Below are positions 24,052 to 30,960 of a DNA stretch of 30,960 bases, in pieces. This stretch comes from Bacillota bacterium. GTDB taxonomy: Bacteria > Bacillota > Clostridia > Lachnospirales > Lachnospiraceae. The stretch spans positions 1 through 30,960 of the forward strand of contig JAEWMZ010000072.1 of NCBI GenBank assembly GCA_023392995.1, read 5' to 3'. The notes beneath the pieces are model-generated. The model did not search any database and was not told where the DNA came from. It saw nothing but the letters and a program-made list of their open reading frames with translations. The translations under genes and the position numbers were made by a program. Numbering within the stretch: the stretch's first letter is position 1; every line of letters starts with the position of its first letter.

Positions 24052-24414
24052 ATGAAGAAGGAATATTTATACACCAAATCCCATGAATGGGTATTATTTT
24101 TAGATGAGAAAACAGCTCGAATCGGTATCTCTGATTATGCCCAGGGTGAGCTTGGAGATTTAGTGTTCATTAACCTTCCGGAAGCAGGAGATCAATTAGT
24201 GGCAGGAGATGAATTTGCTGATGTAGAGTCCGTAAAGGCTGTGTCCAATATCTACAGCCCGGTAACAGGTACGGTAAGAGCAATTAATGAAGAACTGCTG
24301 GATCATCCGGAGTTTGTCAATTCAGATGCGGCAGAGGCTTGGTTTATTGAAGTTGAGGATATTACAGATCAGGTGGAGCTATTGACAGAAGAACAATATA
24401 AGGCGCAGCTGTAA
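24052..24414 (+). CDS. gcvH: Glycine cleavage system H protein (lipoyl carrier)
   Basis: 120 aa, slightly shorter than the usual 125-130. It is a single lipoyl domain with the lipoylation site Lys62 in VESVKAVS. N-terminal SHEWV (10-14) and GISDYAQGELGDLVFI are typical of GcvH. The lipoyl arm shuttles the aminomethyl group from GcvPA/PB to GcvT and is reoxidised by LpdA. Lipoate is probably attached by LplA, encoded in the same cluster. GGAGG precedes ATG 24052. It is followed by gcvPA after 13 bp, so translation is tightly linked. Confidence 0.96.
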   Translation: MKKEYLYTKSHEWVLFLDEKTARIGISDYAQGELGDLVFINLPEAGDQLVAGDEFADVESVKAVSNIYSPVTGTVRAINEELLDHPEFVNSDAAEAWFIEVEDITDQVELLTEEQYKAQL

Positions 24415-24427
24415 AAGGAGGTACCAT

Positions 24428-25759
24428 ATGGGAACCTATGTACCAAATACAAAGAAGGAACAGCAGGAGATGCTGAAAGAAATAGGTGTCTCTGACCTGC
24501 GGGAGTTGTTTCGTGCAATTCCTGAGGAAGTTTATCTGAAAAGACCACTGAAGCTTCCGGCAGGTCAGCCGGAGATGTCCGTTCAGCGTAAAATGACCGA
24601 ACTTGCCGGTAAGAACAAGGTATTTCATAGTGTTTTCCGCGGTGCGGGGGCTTATCGCCATTATATTCCGTCCATCGTAAAGCAGATAACCTCGAAGGAG
24701 GAGTTTGTAACAGCTTATACTCCCTACCAGGCGGAGATTAGCCAGGGAGTACTTCAGTCTATTTTTGAATATCAGACAATGATCTGTGAATTAACGGGTA
24801 TGGATGTATCCAATGCATCTGTATATGACGGAGCCTCTGCGGCAGCAGAAGCTGTCATTATGTGCAAGGAAAGAAAAAAGACGAAGGCCTTGGTATCGGA
24901 GACCGTTCATCCTCAGACTCTGGAGACAATACAGACCTATTGCAGCGGAACAGAGCTGGAGGTCGTCCTGATTCCAGCGAGAGAAGGGCAAACTGATATC
25001 GACGAGCTGCGTAAGCTGATCGATAGTGAGACGGCTTGTGTTTTACTGCAGCAGCCTAATTATTTCGGAATATTAGAGGATGCTTCCAGGGTAGGAGAGC
25101 TGGCTCACGAAAAGGATGCAAAGTTTATCCTAAGCTGCAATCCAATCTCACTGGGTATCTTAAGGACTCCGGCTGAATACGAAGCTGATATTGCTGTGGG
25201 AGATGGTCAGCCGTTTGGAATTCCCCTTTCCTTTGGAGGACCCTATCTGGGCTTTATGGCTGCAACAGAGAAGCTGATGAGAAGACTTCCGGGACGTATT
25301 GTGGGAGAGACCAGGGATTCAAAGGGTGAGAGAGCCTATGTCCTTACCTTACAGGCCAGAGAACAGCATATTCGAAGAGAAAAGGCTTCCAGTAACATTT
25401 GCTCCAATCAGGCACTTTGTGCTATGACCGCAGCTGTATATCTTGATGCCATGGGCTCTAAAGGATTAAGACAGGCAGCGGAAAGCTCCATGTCTATGGC
25501 GCATTATCTCGCAGAGAAGCTGACATCCTTAGAGGGCTTTGAACTGGTATATCCAGGTGAATTCTTCCATGAGTTTGTGACCACCTGCAATGGCGATGTG
25601 GATAAGATACTGAATAAACTAGAAAAATGTGGAATTCTTGGAGGATATCCCCTTACAGGAAGAGAAGAGGGGCATTTGCTCTGGTGTGTGACAGAAATGA
25701 ATACCAAGGAAGAGATCGATACACTGGTTCGTATTTTGGAGGAGGTGACAAGGTCATGA
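24428..25759 (+). CDS. gcvPA: Glycine decarboxylase subunit 1 (P protein, N-terminal half)
   Basis: 443 aa. Clostridia and other Firmicutes split the P protein in two; this is the alpha subunit, recognised by GAGAYRHYIP, SQGVLQSIFEYQTMICELTG, SVYDGASAAAEA, and GDGQPFGIPLSFGGPYLGFM. It has the aminotransferase fold but not the PLP lysine, which is in GcvPB. The heterodimer decarboxylates glycine and loads the rest onto GcvH. AAGGAGGT lies upstream of ATG 24428. The stop codon overlaps the ATG of gcvPB (ATGA), indicating translational coupling for equal amounts of both subunits. Confidence 0.96.
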   Translation: MGTYVPNTKKEQQEMLKEIGVSDLRELFRAIPEEVYLKRPLKLPAGQPEMSVQRKMTELAGKNKVFHSVFRGAGAYRHYIPSIVKQITSKEEFVTAYTPYQAEISQGVLQSIFEYQTMICELTGMDVSNASVYDGASAAAEAVIMCKERKKTKALVSETVHPQTLETIQTYCSGTELEVVLIPAREGQTDIDELRKLIDSETACVLLQQPNYFGILEDASRVGELAHEKDAKFILSCNPISLGILRTPAEYEADIAVGDGQPFGIPLSFGGPYLGFMAATEKLMRRLPGRIVGETRDSKGERAYVLTLQAREQHIRREKASSNICSNQALCAMTAAVYLDAMGSKGLRQAAESSMSMAHYLAEKLTSLEGFELVYPGEFFHEFVTTCNGDVDKILNKLEKCGILGGYPLTGREEGHLLWCVTEMNTKEEIDTLVRILEEVTRS

Positions 25760-27204
25760 AGTTAATCTTTGAAAAGAGTAAGCAAGGAAGAGGCTGTGAA
25801 CTGCTCCCGGAATGCGAAGTTCCGGTTGTCTCCGTCCAAGATAAATTTATGAGAAAGAAAGAACTTCATCTTCCGGAAGTCTCGGAAACTGAGCTAAGCC
25901 GACATTATACTGAGTTAATGAAGAGAACCTTTGGAGTGAACGATGGCTTTTACCCACTGGGCTCCTGTACTATGAAGTATAATCCCAAGGTGAATGAAGA
26001 GATTGCCAGATTGTCCGGCTTTGCAGAGATTCATCCTCTTCAGCCGATTGCTTCCGTCCAGGGCTGTTTCGAGGTGATGAAGCTGGCGGAGGAGTATCTA
26101 AGTGAGGTAACTGGGATGGATGCCATGGATTTTCAGCCGGCAGCCGGTGCACATGGAGAATTTACCGGGTTAAAACTCATTGCCGCTTATCATAAGGATC
26201 GCCAGGATACAGGGAGAACGAAGATTATTGTCCCTGATTCTGCCCATGGAACGAATCCGGCAAGTGCTGCTATGGCAGGGTTTACTGTTATTAATGTGGC
26301 CTCCACGAAGGAAGGTTATGTTGACCCGGAGGCATTAAGAAAAGTAGTGGGAGCGGATACTGCTGGATTCATGCTGACCAACCCCAATACAGTGGGGATG
26401 TTCGATGAAAATATCATGGAAATTACGAAAATAATTCACGATGCCGGAGGATTAAATTACTATGACGGTGCAAATCTCAATGCCATTATGGGATTGGCTC
26501 GTCCGGGTGATATGGGCTTTGATGTGGTTCATCTAAACCTTCATAAGACCTTTTCCACACCGCATGGCGGCGGCGGACCGGGAAGCGGGCCAGTGGGCTG
26601 CAAGGAGATGCTGATCAAGTATCTTCCATCTCCAAGAATCATACAAAAGGACGGTACGTATGAGTATGCCGGAAAGTCACCGGAGAGTATTGGCAGAGTA
26701 AAAGCATTTTATGGAAATTTCTTGGTGGTAGTCCGCGCACTCACCTATATCCTTACACTTGGCGGGGAAGGGTTAAAAAATGCCTCCGAAAATGCTGTGT
26801 TGAATGCGAATTATATGATGAGTAAGCTTAAGGAGTCTTTTGAGATTCCATTCTCCGGTCACTGTATGCATGAGTTTGTAATATCCTTAGAGCAGCTCAA
26901 GCAGGAAAAGGGAGTATCTGCCCTGGACTTTGCAAAGACCCTGCTGGATTATGGTATGCATCCGCCGACAATGTATTTCCCTCTCATCGTCCATGAAGCA
27001 TTGATGGTTGAGCCAACAGAAACAGAGACAAAGGAGAACCTGGATCTGGCGGTTGAAGTATATAAGCAGGTTCTGGAGCAGGCAACGACTGATCCGGATC
27101 GCTTACACCAGGCACCATTAAAAACAGTAATCGGCCGCCCGGATGAGGTTATGGCGGCAAGAAATCCAGTACTGCGTTATCAATTCAATGCGATCGGAGA
27201 ATAA
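25756..27204 (+). CDS. gcvPB: Glycine decarboxylase subunit 2 (P protein, C-terminal half)
   Basis: 482 aa from ATG 25756, chosen for the GGAGGAGGTGA site and the ATGA overlap with gcvPA; the frame stays open upstream only inside gcvPA. The PLP lysine is Lys264 in HLNLHKTFSTPHGGGGPGSG. Other family marks are YPLGSCTMKYNP (66-77) and PDSAHGTNPASAAM (160-173). It forms the catalytic P-protein with GcvPA and gives CO2 and aminomethyl-lipoyl GcvH. The lplA start is three bases past its stop. Confidence 0.96.
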   Translation: MKLIFEKSKQGRGCELLPECEVPVVSVQDKFMRKKELHLPEVSETELSRHYTELMKRTFGVNDGFYPLGSCTMKYNPKVNEEIARLSGFAEIHPLQPIASVQGCFEVMKLAEEYLSEVTGMDAMDFQPAAGAHGEFTGLKLIAAYHKDRQDTGRTKIIVPDSAHGTNPASAAMAGFTVINVASTKEGYVDPEALRKVVGADTAGFMLTNPNTVGMFDENIMEITKIIHDAGGLNYYDGANLNAIMGLARPGDMGFDVVHLNLHKTFSTPHGGGGPGSGPVGCKEMLIKYLPSPRIIQKDGTYEYAGKSPESIGRVKAFYGNFLVVVRALTYILTLGGEGLKNASENAVLNANYMMSKLKESFEIPFSGHCMHEFVISLEQLKQEKGVSALDFAKTLLDYGMHPPTMYFPLIVHEALMVEPTETETKENLDLAVEVYKQVLEQATTDPDRLHQAPLKTVIGRPDEVMAARNPVLRYQFNAIGE

Positions 27205-27207
27205 CCA

Positions 27208-28203
27208 TTGATAAAGAAGATAAAATATGTCATCACAAAGGAAACGAATCCCTATAAGAATCTGGCTCTGGAAGCTTACCTGCTGAATACGGTGAAGGAA
27301 GATGAGTGTATTCTTTACCTGTGGCAGAATGAACGAACCGTTGTCATTGGAAAGAATCAAAATCCCTGGAAGGAATGTAAGGTTGGTGAGCTGGAGGAGG
27401 ATGGCGGAAGCCTGATTAGACGAATGTCCGGCGGGGGAGCAGTATTTCATGATCTGGGTAATTTGAATTTTACTTTTCTCGTCAAGAAGGATAACTATGA
27501 TGTGGAGCGTCAGCTGCAGGTGATTTTAGAGGCTGTGAAGCGCAGAGGAATTCCGGCTGAAAAGACAGGGAGAAATGATATCTCTGTCGAGGGCAGGAAG
27601 TTCTCCGGAAACGCTTATTTTTCTGATGGAATTCACTGCTATCATCATGGAACCATTTTAGTAAAGGCAGATATGAAGATGCTGTCTCATTATCTGAACG
27701 TTTCGAGGGAGAAGCTGATATCAAAGGGAGTGGAATCGGTTCGCTCCCGGGTGATGAACCTTAGTGAATACGTACCGGACTTAAGTATTGATATGGTAAG
27801 AGATGATCTGGTTCAGTCCTTCCAGTCAGTTTATGATCTGATACCGGAGCAGCTCGAGATTGGACAGCTGCCGCAGCAGGAGCTGCAGCAATTTGAGGAT
27901 AAATTCTCCTCTTGGGAATGGATCTATGGTAAGAATATTAGCTTTAATTATTGCATCGGCAGAAGATTTTCCTGGGGAGATATTGAGATTGGTTTTGAGG
28001 TGGTAGCAGGAATCATTAAGGACTGCAGAGTTTTTTCGGATTCGCTGGAGACTGAGCTATTTGAGACCCTTGCTCATCGGTTATGCGGCCTTAAATATTC
28101 TACCAATGAGGTGTTAAAAGAATTGAATCAAATATCGTTACAGGAAGGTACTGAAGTTATATTAACGGATATTGCTCGATTTATTCAGGAAGAGAAGCTG
28201 TAA
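27208..28203 (+). CDS. lplA: Lipoate-protein ligase A
   Basis: 331 aa beginning at TTG 27208, with GGAG about eight nt upstream; no ATG is better placed. It activates lipoate with ATP and transfers it to the GcvH lysine. Motifs: RRMSGGGAVFHDLGNLNFTF (71-90, lipoyl-adenylate pocket) and GRNDISVEGRKFSGNA (121-136) with the key Lys131. The C-terminal accessory domain (~245-331) is present, so it should catalyse both half-reactions alone. It is in the gcv operon, 3 bp after gcvPB, tying lipoylation to glycine use. No lipA or lipB is in the window. Confidence 0.94.
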   Translation: MIKKIKYVITKETNPYKNLALEAYLLNTVKEDECILYLWQNERTVVIGKNQNPWKECKVGELEEDGGSLIRRMSGGGAVFHDLGNLNFTFLVKKDNYDVERQLQVILEAVKRRGIPAEKTGRNDISVEGRKFSGNAYFSDGIHCYHHGTILVKADMKMLSHYLNVSREKLISKGVESVRSRVMNLSEYVPDLSIDMVRDDLVQSFQSVYDLIPEQLEIGQLPQQELQQFEDKFSSWEWIYGKNISFNYCIGRRFSWGDIEIGFEVVAGIIKDCRVFSDSLETELFETLAHRLCGLKYSTNEVLKELNQISLQEGTEVILTDIARFIQEEKL

Positions 28204-28209
28204 AAGGCA

Positions 28210-28362
28210 TAGGGTGATTGGGAAACTCATTAACGAGAGATATTGTATACACAGCAGATAATGTTTTGAAGTGGAAGCTAAGCCCGTAGGAAGCGTTGAA
28301 ACGGAGAAAGAGTATCTGTTGTGGATACAATTGCAGAAAGTATATTGTTTCGCAATTGCCTA
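28210..28362 (-). mobile_element. MITE-like palindromic element, copy B
   Basis: 153 bp, in the opposite orientation to copy A. On the plus strand the left end is TAGGGTGATTGGGAAAC and the right end CGCAATTGCCTA. Inner arm ATTGTATACACAGCAGAT is identical to copy A; the other arm is diverged (ATCTGTTGTGGATACAAT). Flanks: TGTAAAAGGCA (28199-28209) and TGTAAAAGACA (28363-28373), an 11-bp direct repeat with one mismatch that begins inside the lplA stop region. The core AAGCTAAGCCCGTAGGAAGC matches copy A with one change. It separates lplA from lpdA. Confidence 0.72.
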
Positions 28363-28501
28363 TGTAAAAGACATAACAAGGGGGTGCTGCAAAGGTAAAG
28401 TTATCTTATTACATTTGTAGCAGCTCCTTAAATATAAGGTAAGGTTGTAGCTTGTTTCACATCGTATCAATAACGGTGGCGGATAATATGGGAGGTTAAC
28501 A

Positions 28502-29908
28502 TTGGATAATAAATATGATTTAATCGTAATTGGATCGGGGCCGGGAGGATATGTGGCTGCGATCAAGGCTGCTAAGCTGGGAATGCAGACGGCTATCATT
28601 GAAAGAGGAGAGATCGGCGGAACCTGCCTTAACAGAGGCTGTATTCCGACAAAAACCCTGATGCATAGCTCCCACTTATTTTATGAAGCGAAGCATTTGC
28701 AGACAGCAGGCTTGCATTTTGAGGATGTTTCCTTTGATATGGAGGAGCTACAGGCAAGAAAGAATGAGCTTGTGTCCAAGGTAAGACAAGGCATTGTCTC
28801 TATATTAGAGGCGAATGGTGTCACGATTCTTAGAGGAACAGCCAATATAGAGAAAGATAATAGAGTCCTTGTGAAGGGGGCTGAGGAGGTAGTGGAGCTT
28901 TTCGCAAAGAATATATTACTTGCGACTGGATCCTCCCCTTCGATCCCCAAGCTGGAGGGAGCAGACTTACCTAATGTCCTGACCAGCGATGAGCTTCTGT
29001 CCAAGACGACCCTTTATCCGAAGCTTCTGATTATTGGGGGAGGTGTAATTGGAGTGGAATTTGCTTCGATTTACAGTGAGCTTGGCTGTGAGGTCGAGAT
29101 AATTGAAGCAATGGACCGGATTCTTCCGGGACTGGACAAGGAGATTTCTCAAAGTGTGGCGATGAGCCTTAAGAAGAAGGGGGTTGTAATTCATACGAAA
29201 GCCAGAGTACTTCGGCTGCTGGAAGGCGAGTCTGAAGAGCTGCTTTGTGAATATGAGGAGAAGGAGAGCCAGAAGCAGACGGCTGCGGCCGGAGTCTTGA
29301 TTGCAGTTGGTCGAAAAGCGAATTCAGTGGATTTCATTTCACCGGAGGTGAAGCTGGAATACGATGGAAGCTATATAAAGGTTAACGACTTCTTTGAGAC
29401 CAGTATATCAAATCACTATGCGATCGGAGATGTGATTCGGGGGAAACAGCTGGCACATGCAGCCTCAGCCCAGGGGATTGCAGCGGTGGAAGGGATGTGC
29501 GGTAAGGAGATCAGCATTGATTTATCTGTGATACCGTCCTGTGTATATACTACACCGGAGATCGCTGCTGTCGGTATGAGTGAGGAAGAAGCGGCACAGG
29601 CAGGCTATTCGGTGAAAACAGGTAAATACCCCATGCTAGGCAACTGCAAAACCATGATTGCCAAGGCTGAGAGAGGCTTTATTAAAGTAATCGCCGATGC
29701 GGATACCCATAAGATTTTGGGGGCACAATTAATGTGTGAACGTGCAACTGACCTGGTAGGAGAATTCTCGTCTGCGATTGTACATGGACTGACCTTGGAA
29801 GAGTTATCCTCAGTGATACGTCCTCATCCAACCTTTGGGGAGGCAATTACGGAGGCAGTGGAAGATGCAATGGGAATAGCAATTCATCTGATGCCAAAAA
29901 GAAAGTAA
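28502..29908 (+). CDS. lpdA: Dihydrolipoyl dehydrogenase (L protein)
   Basis: 468 aa from TTG 28502, with GGAGG six nt upstream. FAD-binding VIGSGPGGYVAA (9-20), redox disulfide GGTCLNRGCIPTK (39-51, Cys42/Cys47), NAD-binding LLIIGGGVIGVEFASIYSE in the middle, and C-terminal RPHPTFGEA with the His442-Glu447 dyad. It reoxidises dihydrolipoyl GcvH and reduces NAD. No N-terminal lipoyl domain is present, unlike some clostridial homologues. It follows lplA by ~300 bp containing repeat copy B, so it may have its own promoter, not identified. Confidence 0.95.
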   Translation: MDNKYDLIVIGSGPGGYVAAIKAAKLGMQTAIIERGEIGGTCLNRGCIPTKTLMHSSHLFYEAKHLQTAGLHFEDVSFDMEELQARKNELVSKVRQGIVSILEANGVTILRGTANIEKDNRVLVKGAEEVVELFAKNILLATGSSPSIPKLEGADLPNVLTSDELLSKTTLYPKLLIIGGGVIGVEFASIYSELGCEVEIIEAMDRILPGLDKEISQSVAMSLKKKGVVIHTKARVLRLLEGESEELLCEYEEKESQKQTAAAGVLIAVGRKANSVDFISPEVKLEYDGSYIKVNDFFETSISNHYAIGDVIRGKQLAHAASAQGIAAVEGMCGKEISIDLSVIPSCVYTTPEIAAVGMSEEEAAQAGYSVKTGKYPMLGNCKTMIAKAERGFIKVIADADTHKILGAQLMCERATDLVGEFSSAIVHGLTLEELSSVIRPHPTFGEAITEAVEDAMGIAIHLMPKRK

Positions 29909-30075
29909 TTTCTTCTTTCAAAGAGTTTGCGACTCTAAGCTGCGTATCAGCGATATTCCTTGAAAGCATAAAACCAGAATGCTATAATAAAAATTATTCT
30001 TTGCCGTTACAGGAAAAGGATTAATGAAACGGTGAAAAATGAAACGAATGCAGTAGCATGATATTTTAATAAAGG

Positions 30076-30226
30076 TAGGCAATTGCGAAACGATATAGTT
30101 AATGAAATTTTTCATACAAATGATGTGAATTCCTTCGCTACACGCTGATTCCGCGCAAGTTTTGCTCAGGAACCCACATCAACTGTATGAAAAATTGCCG
30201 TAGTTATGGAGTTTCAAAATTACTTA
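30076..30226 (+). mobile_element. MITE-like palindromic element, copy C (diverged stem)
   Basis: 151 bp. Left end TAGGCAATTGCGAAAC is identical to copy A; right end reverse-complemented reads TAAGTAATTTTGAAAC. The inner arms differ from A and B: AATTTTTCATACA (30106-30118) with TGTATGAAAAATT, extended by TGATGTG/CACATCA. The core keeps ATTCCTTCGCT and CGCT. Flanked by the perfect 10-bp repeat TTAATAAAGG at 30066-30075 and 30227-30236. The right copy overlaps the region just before the ribosome site of the next gene. Confidence 0.65.
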
Positions 30227-30255
30227 TTAATAAAGGAAAGAAAAGGAGCTTGCTT

Positions 30256-30801
30256 ATGAGAATTAGTGCAGACGATACGATAGCTTTAGTGGTAGATTTC
30301 CAGGAACGTTTAGTACCTGTTATAGATAATCAGGAAATGCTTCTTCACAATACAGAGATATTAATTAAGGGACTTCGTGCTTTAAATATTCCTATCCTTG
30401 TGACGCAACAGTATACCAAAGGGATTGGAATGACTGTTCCGGTTCTGACTTCTGCCCTTGGGGAAGAGTTTCATTATTATGATAAGCTTACCTTTAGCTG
30501 TGCAGAGGATGAAGTAATACGAAAGAAAATCGAAGAAAGCGGGAAACGTAATATTATCCTATGCGGAATAGAGGCACATATCTGTGTTCTTCAGACCGCC
30601 ATAGACTTAAGGGCGATGGGCTATCAGGTGGTGCTTGTGGAAGACTGTATTGGTTCCAGAAAGGAAAAGGACAGACAGCTTGGTTTGAAACGAGCTCATA
30701 TGGAGGGAGCGATTCCAGCCTCCTATGAGTCGATTCTATTTGAACTTACCAGAGTGGCGAAGACGGAGGTATTTAAGGAAATATCCGGATTAATTAAGTG
30801 A
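30256..30801 (+). CDS. Isochorismatase-family cysteine hydrolase (YcaC-like)
   Basis: 181 aa from ATG 30256, chosen for AGGAG eight nt upstream; the in-frame ATG at 30187 lies inside repeat copy C. Catalytic triad of the family: Asp14 (LVVDFQERL), Lys77 (YYDKLTFSC) and Cys110 (GIEAHICVLQTA). Fold-typical ILCGIEAHICVLQTAIDL and VEDCIGSRK follow. Family members hydrolyse isochorismate, nicotinamide or other amides; the substrate cannot be told from sequence. It has no evident link to glycine cleavage apart from position. Confidence 0.9.
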   Translation: MRISADDTIALVVDFQERLVPVIDNQEMLLHNTEILIKGLRALNIPILVTQQYTKGIGMTVPVLTSALGEEFHYYDKLTFSCAEDEVIRKKIEESGKRNIILCGIEAHICVLQTAIDLRAMGYQVVLVEDCIGSRKEKDRQLGLKRAHMEGAIPASYESILFELTRVAKTEVFKEISGLIK

Positions 30802-30840
30802 TTGCAGCATCAATGGGGCGGGAATAAGTGCTCAAGGTGC

Positions 30841-30889
30841 AATAAAAAGCGAAGGAACTGTTGCGCTATATTCCTTCGCTCTTTTTATT
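30841..30889 (+). terminator. Terminator of the isochorismatase-family gene
   Basis: GCGAAGGAA (30849-30857) and TTCCTTCGC (30871-30879), with AATAAAAA and TCTTTTTATT extending the stem past a 2-nt bulge. T-rich 3' side. Confidence 0.85.
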
Positions 30890-30960
30890 GAGAAGCAGAC
30901 ATGGGGATAGGATAAATCAACAAGTAAAACCCTAAGATATTATGCTAAATAATCCGTTAA

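Noticed and set aside
25627..25755. 43-codon N-terminal extension of GcvPB
   Set aside because: It lies wholly inside gcvPA, is not GcvPB-like, and ATG 25756 has an excellent ribosome site.
30187..30255. Upstream start for the isochorismatase-family protein
   Set aside because: The extra 23 residues come from repeat copy C and are not family-like; ATG 30256 has AGGAG at proper distance.
30849..30879. Fourth copy of the palindromic element (shares ATTCCTTCGCT)
   Set aside because: Only 11 bases match and no TAGGYAAT ends or flanking repeats are present; it is explained as a terminator stem.

Overview
The window looks like low-GC Firmicutes DNA, most probably a Clostridia/Lachnospiraceae-type anaerobe. 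This is inferred from AT-rich intergenic DNA, strong AGGAGG-type ribosome binding sites, SLH and Big_2 surface proteins, a tandem glycine riboswitch with a transcription terminator, and split glycine decarboxylase subunits (GcvPA/GcvPB). No species is assigned.

Layout. 1-1459: 3' end of an SLH surface-layer protein whose wall-binding repeats are cut by an in-frame TGA. 1764-2543: AraC-type regulator (-). 3018-5528: secreted beta-helix-like protein with a long Thr/Pro tetrapeptide linker and a Big_2-like end. 5700-5900: structured RNA-like segment, possibly a group II intron remnant. 5944-7494: ClC chloride transporter (-). 7699-9260: TetR regulator plus CPBP membrane protease, expressed from a consensus promoter followed by five tandem 14-bp palindromes. 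9319-10551: GH3 lipoprotein (-). 11018-11091: tRNA-Pro(CGG). 11353-13267: BlaI-type repressor and M56 (BlaR1-like) sensor protease with a TACATATGTA operator. 13805-14005: cold-shock protein (-).

14.6-19.9 kb is accessory DNA. It holds an orphan AgrC-like histidine kinase, broken genes, a small Cys-rich protein, a Big_2 secreted protein, an excisionase-like remnant, an AT-rich membrane protein and a truncated winged-helix gene, and it ends at tRNA-Thr(CGT). Two diverged copies of one ~95-bp segment, one beside the tRNA, suggest decayed integrative elements.

20.2-22.0 kb: a DegV lipid-binding protein and an orphan ABC ATPase with a degenerate signature motif and a replaced switch histidine (both -). 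22.2-29.9 kb: the glycine cleavage module in the order riboswitch, gcvT, gcvH, gcvPA, gcvPB, lplA, lpdA. Glycine is decarboxylated by GcvPA/PB, its aminomethyl group is carried on the lipoyl-lysine of GcvH, GcvT passes the C1 unit to tetrahydrofolate, LpdA reoxidises the lipoyl arm, and LplA attaches lipoate to GcvH. 30.3 kb: an isochorismatase-family hydrolase.

The most novel structure is a family of ~152-bp palindromic elements, present three times (22514, 28210, 30076) in the spacers of the glycine module. Each has imperfect terminal inverted repeats (TAGGYAATTGCGAAAC) and is flanked by 10-11-bp direct repeats. This is the anatomy of a non-autonomous MITE. One copy sits between the riboswitch terminator and gcvT.
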